Origin: Desulfobacterales bacterium
Lineage (GTDB): Bacteria > Desulfobacterota > Desulfobacteria > Desulfobacterales > Desulfosalsimonadaceae
Direction of reading: 5' to 3'
Assembly: GCA_018399455.1 (NCBI GenBank)
Contig: JAGYOT010000171.1
Span: 1-5,160, forward strand
DNA length: 5,160 nt
The position numbers and the translations under genes are program-made. The notes under the pieces are model-generated. The model was not told the origin of the DNA, ran no database searches, and was given only the letters and a program-made list of their open reading frames with translations. Positions 1 to 5,160 of this stretch are shown here, piece after piece; positions within the stretch are counted from its first letter, which is position 1, and each line of letters starts with the position of its first letter.

Positions 1-594
1 CACTGCCGGGCGGCAGAGGCGGACTGTACCCGTGTTATTTGCGGAAATGCCCTTCAGGCCCGGTATCTCAGCAGGGCTGAAATCGATATCCGCAAAGGTG
101 CGCTGGCGATCACCGGCAACGAAGAGGTGAACTATCTTTTTCTGGAGCGGGTCAAGGCGGAAGTCAGGGAGATTTATTTGTATTCAGCCCTTCAGGCGGG
201 CAGCACTTCGCTTACAGAAGAAATGCTGGGCCGGCATGCGGCCGAGGTGTTGTTTGGCGTGCCGGTGAATGTCGATCTATGGACCCATCGATTGCAGCAG
301 CGCCAGGTTCTGCTCCAGAAATGGCAATATACCGGCAGTGCAGAGGCGGAAACGGATATGAGTCAATATCCGCACCAATCCTTTCTTCTGGTCGGGGTTT
401 TTCGCGGATCGACGCTTTTTCCGGCGGGCGGCAACCTGCGGTTTAAGAAAGGGGACAAGGCTTTTTTTTTCGTCCATGCGCCGTCGGCGGAAAACGCGGA
501 GGCGTTTTTGACTGATGCCGGCTGGGAGCCTCTGGAACAACAGAGCGAGGAATTTTTTACCACATCGATTTGTCACATGTTTCCACCGGAGTAA
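1..594 (+). CDS. Cation:proton antiporter with RCK (TrkA-type) tail, C-terminal fragment
   Basis: The reading frame is open from the first base, so this is the last 197 residues of a longer gene whose start lies outside the window; the internal GTG at 127 is not a convincing start. Visible residues 1-58 look like the end of an RCK_N (TrkA-N) nucleotide-binding domain: a CGNALQ segment, then L..AEIDIR and the typical ITGNEEVNYLF stretch. Residues about 60-120 are a linker containing AEVLFGVPVNVDLW, a pattern I associate with CPA-type sodium or potassium/proton antiporters. Residues about 124-160 resemble RCK_C, with LLVGVFRG...LFPAGG...KKGDKAFFF. In this family an N-terminal membrane domain exchanges cations for protons and the cytoplasmic RCK tail gates it by binding nucleotide or ions. 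No membrane helix is visible here, as expected for the tail. The ion specificity cannot be told. A Trk-type or other RCK-regulated transporter is the main alternative. It converges on priA. Confidence 0.65.
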   Translation, partial: HCRAAEADCTRVICGNALQARYLSRAEIDIRKGALAITGNEEVNYLFLERVKAEVREIYLYSALQAGSTSLTEEMLGRHAAEVLFGVPVNVDLWTHRLQQRQVLLQKWQYTGSAEAETDMSQYPHQSFLLVGVFRGSTLFPAGGNLRFKKGDKAFFFVHAPSAENAEAFLTDAGWEPLEQQSEEFFTTSICHMFPPE

Positions 595-600
595 AACATG
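576..600. other. Inverted repeat at the convergent gene ends
   Basis: CATGTTT (576-582) and AAACATG (594-600) are perfect 7-base inverted arms around an 11-base loop. The repeat spans the antiporter stop codon (592-594) and most of the 10-base gap before the priA stop. The arms are AT-rich and no T-run follows on either strand, so this is not a good intrinsic terminator. It is the only hairpin I see between the two converging genes and may be chance. Confidence 0.25.
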
Positions 601-604
601 CGTC

Positions 605-3046
605 TCACATCATGAACATGGGGTCCACGTCAAAGGCGACCCGCACATCCTTGTGGTTCAAAGCCGCAGTGTGCTCATGGATCAGTGCCCTGGCAAAATG
701 CCGAAGGGCAAGGGCGCGGCCGGATTTAAACAGAATCTGCCAGCGAAAGCGGTTGGCGATTCGCGAAAGCGGGGCCTCGATCGGGCCGAGGACCTCCACA
801 GCGGATTGCCATTCAGGGTTTGTCGCCCTTAAACTCCGGCACAGCTCTCCTATAATCTCTGCCTGCGATCGGGTTTTTTCAAGATTTTTGCCGGATATCC
901 GGAGCTGGATCATCCGGGCATGGGGGGGATAGCGAAAGGTCTCCCGAAACCGGATTTCCTGGTTGTAGAAGGCCATGAAGTCCTGGTGCCGGGCGGCCGT
1001 AATGCTGAAATGTTCGGGGTTGTATGTCTGGAGAAGCACCCTGCCGGGCTGTTTGCCGCGTCCGGCACGGCCCGCCACCTGGGCCAGAATTTGAAACGTG
1101 ATCTCGCCGGCCCGAAAATCCGGAAAGTTAAGGGACAGGTCCGCGCAGACGACGCCGACCAGCGTAATATTCGGAAAATCATGGCCTTTGGCCACCATCT
1201 GGGTCCCCACCAAAATATCGATGTTGCCGTCCTGTAGATCTTTCAGGATTTTGACCAGCGATCCTTTGTGCCGGGTGGTGTCCCGATCCATCCGGGCCAC
1301 CCGGGCGTCGGGAAACATGGCTTTTACGATTTCTTCAATTTTTTCGGTGCCCAGTCCCAGTTGTTTGATGCTTGAGGCCCCGCAGGTTTCGCACTTGGCC
1401 ACTGCCGGGCGGGAATAGCCGCAGAGGTGGCACTTGTACCCATTGATGGATTTGTGGAGCGTGAGCGTGATGTCACAGTGTTTGCATTTCAGTGTTTCAC
1501 CGCATGATGCGCAGACCGGATAAGAGGCGAATCCGCGGCGGTTTAAAAAAAGCAGCACCTGTTCGCCGCGTCTCAGTGTTTCGGTGATCGCTTCGATCAA
1601 GGGGGGCGTGATGATTCGTCGGATGCCTCGGGTGCCCTGGTGCCGGCGCAGGTCTATCAACTGGATGTCCGGGGGGGGCTGTCGATAGATCCGGTTTTTG
1701 AGGTTCAACTCGCGGAATTTTCCGCTGGCCACGTTATATATGGATTGGACTGAGGGTGTAGCCGAGCCCAGAAGTACAACTCCGCCGCATTGTTTGGCCC
1801 GGACAACAGCAAGATCCCGTGCATTATAGCGGCAACGGGATTCCTGCTTGTAAGAGCTGTCGTGCTCTTCATCCACAACAATAAGACCAAGATCTGTCAG
1901 CGGAGCGAATATGGCGGAGCGGGCACCTATGGCGACAGAACTTTCTTTGTTTACTATGCGCATCCACTGATCATAACGCTCGCCTGCCGAAAGACCGCTG
2001 TGTAAAACCGCGACGCAGTCTCCGAACCGGGCCCGGAACCGTCTTTCTATCTGGGAAATAAGCGCGATTTCAGGAACCAGGATGAGTACGCGTTGTCCAA
2101 GCTTCATGGCGGTCGCGGCCGCCTGCATATAAACCTCGGTCTTTCCGCTGCCTGTCACGCCGGCGAGGAGATAGGCGCAGAACCCCAGGCCCATGGAGCG
2201 GGAGATTTCAGAGAGCACCTGCTGCTGCTCAATGGTAAGAACAGGCGGGGTGTCCGGGCTGACCGGATCGCCGAACGGGTCTCGGTAGACCGGTTTTTCA
2301 AACAGGTGCACAAAGCCTTTATCCCAAAGATTTTTTAAATGGCGGGCGCTGTTTTTGACCAGCGGAGTAAGGGTTCGGGTGGGGATTTCGCCTTTTAATT
2401 CAAGATGTTCAAGGATGGCCTGTTTGGGCTGAGACAGCATATCCCCCGGTGGCGCATCCTTTCTCAGGGCCGCATGACGTTCGGTCTTGGGCCGGGTGCG
2501 CCCTCCCCGGATTTCGCGTTGCCGGACGATCCACCCCTTTGTTTCCAGCCCGTAAAGTGTGGCTTGGCGGACAGGCCGGCCTATCTTTCGCTCAATTTCT
2601 TTGTGGCGCATGGAGGACTTATCCATTGCGGCCATGATTTTTTTTATGTTATCTGCTGCCCTTTTTCCCGTAGTTTCCCGGCGGCCTGTGTCGGTCACGG
2701 AATACGTGATAAACTCGTTGATATTGAGTCCGCCGGGAAGCGCTTCGGAAATAACCTCTCCCAGAGGGTGGTAATAGTAATCGGCAATCCATTTAAAAAA
2801 CGGAATCATTTCCCCCGGGAAGAGGGGCTGGGGGTCAAGGATATCCTCAATTAGTTTAAGGTTGGAAGTCTCGGAAGGCTCTGCCGGCCCCAGGACATAG
2901 GCACTGACTTTTCTTTTGCCGAATTCTGCGAGAACCCGTTTTCCCGGGGCTACCAGGGGCCTTAAGGGTCCCGGCACGCCATAGGTATAGACGTCATATA
3001 CCGGCAGGGGCACAGCAACACTGATGTATGCAGCCTCTGATGTCAT
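605..3046 (-). CDS. priA: Primosomal protein N' (replication restart helicase PriA)
   Basis: PriA is a cytoplasmic 3'-5' DNA helicase that recognises abandoned forks and D-loops and reloads the replicative helicase. The protein is 813 residues, a little longer than the roughly 730 of E. coli and near Bacillus length. Domains in order: 3'-end-binding domain (about 1-110, with VAVPLPVYDVYTY), winged-helix region (about 130-250), helicase lobe 1 (about 265-440) with Walker A GVTGSGKT (296-303), DEEH (392-395) and GSAT (427-430), then lobe 2 with GTQMVAKGHDF (614-624) and QVAGRAGRG (656-664). A complete zinc module has cysteines at 512, 515, 521, 524, 539, 542, 552 and 555. The C-terminal domain (about 705-813) contains RYPPHARM, EVLGPIEAPL and the near-terminal DVDP. 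All key residues are present, so it should be active. The start is well fixed: a same-frame stop (that of gltA) lies only six codons upstream and no alternative start codon lies between. There is no clear Shine-Dalgarno sequence. It is probably cotranscribed with gltA. Confidence 0.97.
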   Translation of the reverse strand: MTSEAAYISVAVPLPVYDVYTYGVPGPLRPLVAPGKRVLAEFGKRKVSAYVLGPAEPSETSNLKLIEDILDPQPLFPGEMIPFFKWIADYYYHPLGEVISEALPGGLNINEFITYSVTDTGRRETTGKRAADNIKKIMAAMDKSSMRHKEIERKIGRPVRQATLYGLETKGWIVRQREIRGGRTRPKTERHAALRKDAPPGDMLSQPKQAILEHLELKGEIPTRTLTPLVKNSARHLKNLWDKGFVHLFEKPVYRDPFGDPVSPDTPPVLTIEQQQVLSEISRSMGLGFCAYLLAGVTGSGKTEVYMQAAATAMKLGQRVLILVPEIALISQIERRFRARFGDCVAVLHSGLSAGERYDQWMRIVNKESSVAIGARSAIFAPLTDLGLIVVDEEHDSSYKQESRCRYNARDLAVVRAKQCGGVVLLGSATPSVQSIYNVASGKFRELNLKNRIYRQPPPDIQLIDLRRHQGTRGIRRIITPPLIEAITETLRRGEQVLLFLNRRGFASYPVCASCGETLKCKHCDITLTLHKSINGYKCHLCGYSRPAVAKCETCGASSIKQLGLGTEKIEEIVKAMFPDARVARMDRDTTRHKGSLVKILKDLQDGNIDILVGTQMVAKGHDFPNITLVGVVCADLSLNFPDFRAGEITFQILAQVAGRAGRGKQPGRVLLQTYNPEHFSITAARHQDFMAFYNQEIRFRETFRYPPHARMIQLRISGKNLEKTRSQAEIIGELCRSLRATNPEWQSAVEVLGPIEAPLSRIANRFRWQILFKSGRALALRHFARALIHEHTAALNHKDVRVAFDVDPMFMM

Positions 3047-3064
3047 TGGTTCAGAAGAAGATTC

Positions 3065-4372
3065 TTACCGTTCGTCAATCGGGATATAAGCCGTCTGGTT
3101 GGGACCCGTGTATATCTGTCGCGGCCGGCTGATCTTCTGTTCAGGATCATCAAGGTTTTCTTTCCACTGGGCAATCCACCCGGGGAGGCGGCCTATGGCA
3201 AACATCACCGTAAACATGCTGGTTGGAATTCCCATTGCGCGCAGGAGGATACCGCTGTAGAAATCCACGTTGGGATAGAGGTTATGATCAATAAAGTAGG
3301 TATCGTTCAAAGCGGCTTCCTCAAGCCTTTTGGCAATATCGAGCAGCGGGTCATTGACGTTTAGCTTGGGCAGTACCCGGTGGCAGATTCTTTTCATGAT
3401 CTTGGCCCGGGGGTCATAGGTCTTGTAGACGCGGTGGCCGAATCCCATGAGCCGGAAAGGATCGGTCTTGTCCTTGGCCCGGGCGACGACGTTTTCGATT
3501 GACCGGCCTTCCTTGTCGATCTTGGAGAGCATTTCCACGACAGCCTGATTGGCTCCGCCATGCAGCGGCCCCCAAAGAGCGGCAATGCCGGCGGAAAGCG
3601 ATGCATAAATGTTGGCTCTTGCACTGCCCACCGTTTTTACGGCCGAAGTGGAACAGTTCTGTTCGTGATCCGCATGAAGAATCCAGAACACATTAAGGGC
3701 ATGCACCAGATCCTGGTCAATGACATAGGGCTTGACCGGGGTGTCAAACATCATATGAAGAAAATTGGCACAGTAAGTATAATCCGGTCGGGGATAGATC
3801 ACTTTGTGGCCGCGCGATATTTTGTAGGACATGGCGGCCATGGTCCGGACCTTGGAGAGGAGGCGCAGAAATGCCATTTCCGTCTGTTCGTCCGTATCCA
3901 CCAGTTCCGGGTAAAAGCTTCGGAGGGCGTTTACCATGGCTGACAAAATGCCCATGGGATGAGAGCCCCGGGGAAAGTTCTGGTAGAAATTCTGCATGTC
4001 CTCGTGCACCAGGGAAAAATCGTTTAACATAACACTGGTCCGGGTCAGTTCTTTGCGGGTGGGAAGCCGGCCGTGCAGCAGCAGATAGGAAGTTTCCACA
4101 AAGGTTGAATATTCCGCCAGTTCTTCAATGGGAATGCCCCGATAGCGAAGAATTCCCTTTTCACCGTTCATAAATGTGATTTTGCTTTTGCAGCTGCCGG
4201 TATTGCCGTATCCGGGATCGTAAGTAATATAGCCGGTTTTTTGCCGGATCGCACGTATGTCAATGGCTTTTTCCCCTTCTGTGCCGGTGATCACAGGCAG
4301 CTCCAGGGTTTGACCGTCTATTGTTAGGGTGGCGAACTCAGTCATTTTATTAGTCCCCGAGGCGTGATTCAT
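3065..4372 (-). CDS. gltA: Citrate synthase, type II (GltA)
   Basis: This enzyme condenses acetyl-CoA with oxaloacetate to give citrate, the entry step of the TCA cycle, in the cytoplasm. The protein is 435 residues, close to E. coli GltA (427). The small N-terminal domain with TIDGQTLELP and CKSKITFMNGEKGILRYRG is typical of the type II hexameric form. Catalytic residues are intact: H271 in GPLHGG, H313 in FGHRVY and D370 in NVDFYSG. Substrate-site segments HADHEQN (233-239), DPRA (320-323) and SRPRQIYTG (415-423) are also present. Start choice is open: ATG at 4372 has a nearby AAAGGT, whereas M10 (ATG at 4345) gives an N-terminus that aligns better with E. coli. Both lie downstream of the predicted transcription start. 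Compared with E. coli from memory, several NADH-inhibition residues differ (see findings). The gene has its own promoter and is followed after 18 bases by priA. A 2-methylcitrate synthase is less likely because those proteins are shorter and lack this N-terminal region. Confidence 0.97.
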   Translation of the reverse strand: MNHASGTNKMTEFATLTIDGQTLELPVITGTEGEKAIDIRAIRQKTGYITYDPGYGNTGSCKSKITFMNGEKGILRYRGIPIEELAEYSTFVETSYLLLHGRLPTRKELTRTSVMLNDFSLVHEDMQNFYQNFPRGSHPMGILSAMVNALRSFYPELVDTDEQTEMAFLRLLSKVRTMAAMSYKISRGHKVIYPRPDYTYCANFLHMMFDTPVKPYVIDQDLVHALNVFWILHADHEQNCSTSAVKTVGSARANIYASLSAGIAALWGPLHGGANQAVVEMLSKIDKEGRSIENVVARAKDKTDPFRLMGFGHRVYKTYDPRAKIMKRICHRVLPKLNVNDPLLDIAKRLEEAALNDTYFIDHNLYPNVDFYSGILLRAMGIPTSMFTVMFAIGRLPGWIAQWKENLDDPEQKISRPRQIYTGPNQTAYIPIDER

Positions 4373-4390
4373 CTGTACCTTTTTTTCCTT
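4373..4390 (-). promoter_or_regulatory. Candidate ribosome binding site for gltA
   Basis: Read on the minus strand, the bases before ATG 4372 are AAGGAAAAAAAGGTACAG. The inner AAAGGT sits 4-5 bases from the ATG and the outer AAGGA about 13 bases away. The inner one is a moderate Shine-Dalgarno match and is the reason for preferring this start. The competing ATG at 4345 has only GGGGA eight bases upstream, so the choice is not decisive. Confidence 0.4.
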
Positions 4391-4401
4391 AAAAACAAAA
4401 A

Positions 4402-4430
4402 ATTATATCCTGCAAGAATTCTTTCGTCAA
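4402..4430 (-). promoter_or_regulatory. Sigma70-type promoter of gltA
   Basis: On the minus strand TTGACG (4425-4430) is followed by a spacer of exactly 17 bases and then TATAAT (4402-4407). This is one mismatch from the full consensus with ideal spacing. Transcription should start near 4395, leaving a leader of about 22 bases before ATG 4372, or about 50 before ATG 4345. It should drive gltA and, by read-through of the 18-base junction, priA. The call rests on consensus match only. Position directly upstream of a complete gene and outside any coding region supports it. Confidence 0.8.
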
Positions 4431-4435
4431 GAATT
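4413..4435 (-). repeat. Direct repeat pair AATTCTTG overlapping the gltA -35 region
   Basis: AATTCTTG occurs twice on the minus strand, at 4428-4435 and 4413-4420, with starts 15 bases apart. The first copy overlaps the -35 hexamer and the second lies in the spacer. The second copy also forms part of a 10-base palindrome AAGAATTCTT (4414-4423). A protein bound here would block RNA polymerase, so a repressor operator is conceivable, but the repeats are short and may be chance. Confidence 0.35.
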
Positions 4436-4438
4436 TAT

Positions 4439-4461
4439 GCCCTGATTCGGGTGCCCTGATT
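4439..4461 (-). repeat. Direct repeat pair AATCAGGGC upstream of the gltA promoter
   Basis: Two perfect 9-base copies of AATCAGGGC lie on the minus strand at 4453-4461 and 4439-4447, with starts 14 bases apart. They are centred near -62 and -48 relative to the predicted gltA start. This is where an activator would usually bind upstream of a sigma70 promoter. The sequence matches no operator I recognise, so the role is inference. Confidence 0.4.
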
Positions 4462-4578
4462 GTCAGAAGACGCAAGACTGAGGGCGGTGTCCGGTTAGGC
4501 GTCGGGTTCAGGTCTTGCCAGGACCGGCGGGCATCAGGATCCCGGAGGTCGGAAAAAGCGGTCAAAATCAAAACCGGT

Positions 4579-4616
4579 AAAAAAATTGTGGCCGCGCGAT
4601 CAATTCATATCCGGCC
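4579..4616 (-). terminator. Weak candidate terminator at the end of recN
   Basis: On the minus strand GGCCG (4612-4616) can pair with CGGCC (4590-4594) across a 17-base loop that contains the recN stop codon. After four more bases comes a run of seven T (4579-4585). The T-run and position suit an intrinsic terminator, but the stem is only five pairs and the loop is long. recN transcripts may partly read through into gltA. The rest of the gap (4462-4578) shows no convincing gene or structure. Confidence 0.25.
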
Positions 4617-5160
4617 GGTTCTTGCCGGCAGCAAGCAGCTCTCGCGCGTGCTGGAGGGTGGTACGGGTAATATCCGCGCCGCTGATCATCCGCGCCGTTT
4701 CCTCAACGCGCGCCTCTTCGGCAAGCTCCTGAATGAGGGTCCGGGTGCGTGCCTCTCTGACTTCTTTGGTGATTTTGAAATGATGGCAACCGAACTTGGC
4801 AATCTGGGCGAGATGGGTAATACAGATAACCTGATGCAGCCGCGAGAGGGCGGCGAGTTTTTTCCCCACCGTTTCAGCCACTTCGCCGCCGATGCCGGCG
4901 TCCACCTCGTCAAAAATAAGTGTTCCGGCGGTGTCGCTGTCTGTCATAATGGCTTTTAAGGCAAGTATGACCCGGGAGAGTTCCCCGCCCGAAGCAATGT
5001 CTGAAAGCGGTCGCAGGGCCTCTCCCGGATTCGGAGCAATCATGAACCGCGCCCGTTCCATGCCGGTTTCTGAGATAGCGGTATTGTCAACGCTCAGACA
5101 GGCGGGCTGATCCCGGGTGGGCGAAATGGCTTCAAGCCGAACGGAAAACCGGGTGTTTTC
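4600..5160 (-). CDS. recN: DNA repair protein RecN, C-terminal fragment
   Basis: RecN is an SMC-like cytoplasmic ATPase that acts early in double-strand-break repair, holding DNA ends together for RecA-dependent recombination. The last 186 residues are visible and the frame is open to the window edge, so roughly two thirds of the protein (Walker A and coiled coil) lies outside. The ATG at 5061 is internal, since family-like sequence continues upstream of it. Seen in order: the NPGE segment leading into the ABC signature SGGELSR (visible residues 57-63), Walker B TLIFDEVDAGIGG with the catalytic DE at 84-85, the H-loop CITHLAQIA with H116, and the C-terminal ARMISG...TTLQHARELL ending. These are the features of the RecN C-terminal nucleotide-binding half; plain SMC or RecF proteins lack this FDEVDAGIGG plus THLAQIA pairing. 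It is codirectional with gltA and 227 bases from it. It shows no damage. Confidence 0.95.
   Translation of the reverse strand, partial: ENTRFSVRLEAISPTRDQPACLSVDNTAISETGMERARFMIAPNPGEALRPLSDIASGGELSRVILALKAIMTDSDTAGTLIFDEVDAGIGGEVAETVGKKLAALSRLHQVICITHLAQIAKFGCHHFKITKEVREARTRTLIQELAEEARVEETARMISGADITRTTLQHARELLAAGKNRPDMN

Noticed and set aside
277..576. Minus-strand frames of 99 and 66 codons opposite the antiporter gene
   Set aside because: They are basic, low-complexity antisense translations of a well-supported coding frame, with no family resemblance.
1400..1412. CACTGCCGGGCGG matching the first 13 bases of the window
   Set aside because: A single 13-base match between two GC-rich coding regions in different genes, with no extended similarity; taken as chance.
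1671..1678. Run of eight G on the plus strand (C8 in the priA coding strand), with a similar G7 at 922-928
   Set aside because: Considered as a phase-variable tract, but priA is a housekeeping gene, the frame is intact and the C8 simply encodes the prolines in RQPPPD.
2405..2854. Plus-strand 149-codon frame opposite priA
   Set aside because: It is the antisense shadow of the PriA N-terminal and winged-helix region; several other plus-strand frames in priA and gltA were dropped for the same reason.
4462..4560. Short GC-rich inverted segments (for example GGTC/GACC around 4511-4525) as a possible small RNA or recN terminator
   Set aside because: Stems of only four to five pairs with mismatched interiors and no T-run close by; not enough to call a structure.
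4389..4571. A 60-codon minus-strand frame in the recN-gltA gap starting with TTG
   Set aside because: It runs through the gltA promoter and ends at the leader, has no ribosome site and no recognisable protein character.
4588..4959. Plus-strand 123-codon frame opposite recN
   Set aside because: It lies wholly on the complement of the conserved RecN ATPase motifs and shows no protein family features.

Overview
The window is ordinary bacterial chromosome carrying four protein genes, two of them cut by the window edges. Base composition is moderately GC-rich by eye. The gene content is housekeeping: a type II (Gram-negative style) citrate synthase, a PriA helicase, RecN, and an RCK-domain cation antiporter. 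This fits a proteobacterium-like Gram-negative, and the protein wording feels closest to sulfate-reducing delta-type lineages (Desulfobacterota). That placement is an impression from memory, not a search result.

Layout from left to right. Positions 1-594 (+) hold the C-terminal 197 residues of a membrane cation:proton antiporter, namely its cytoplasmic RCK_N/RCK_C regulatory tail. It converges tail-to-tail, with a 10-base gap, on priA (605-3046, -), which encodes the full-length replication-restart helicase. Directly upstream of priA on the same strand, 18 bases away, is gltA (3065-4372, -), a complete citrate synthase. A 227-base intergenic region (4373-4599) follows. It contains a strong sigma70-type promoter for gltA (TTGACG, 17 bases, TATAAT) and two pairs of short direct repeats around and upstream of the -35 box. 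Beyond it, also on the minus strand, is the C-terminal 186 residues of recN (4600 to the window edge), the SMC-like recombinational repair ATPase.

Functionally, gltA and priA probably share one transcript started at the gltA promoter. priA has no clear Shine-Dalgarno sequence of its own and may rely on translation of gltA. RecN and PriA both act in double-strand-break repair and replication restart, so citrate synthase sits between two genome-maintenance genes. The antiporter is an unrelated convergent neighbour.

I found no mobile element, CRISPR array, RNA gene, phage gene or undescribed system. The points worth a second look are the repeat-rich gltA promoter, the loss of several E. coli-type NADH-site residues in the citrate synthase, and the tight same-frame gltA-priA junction.
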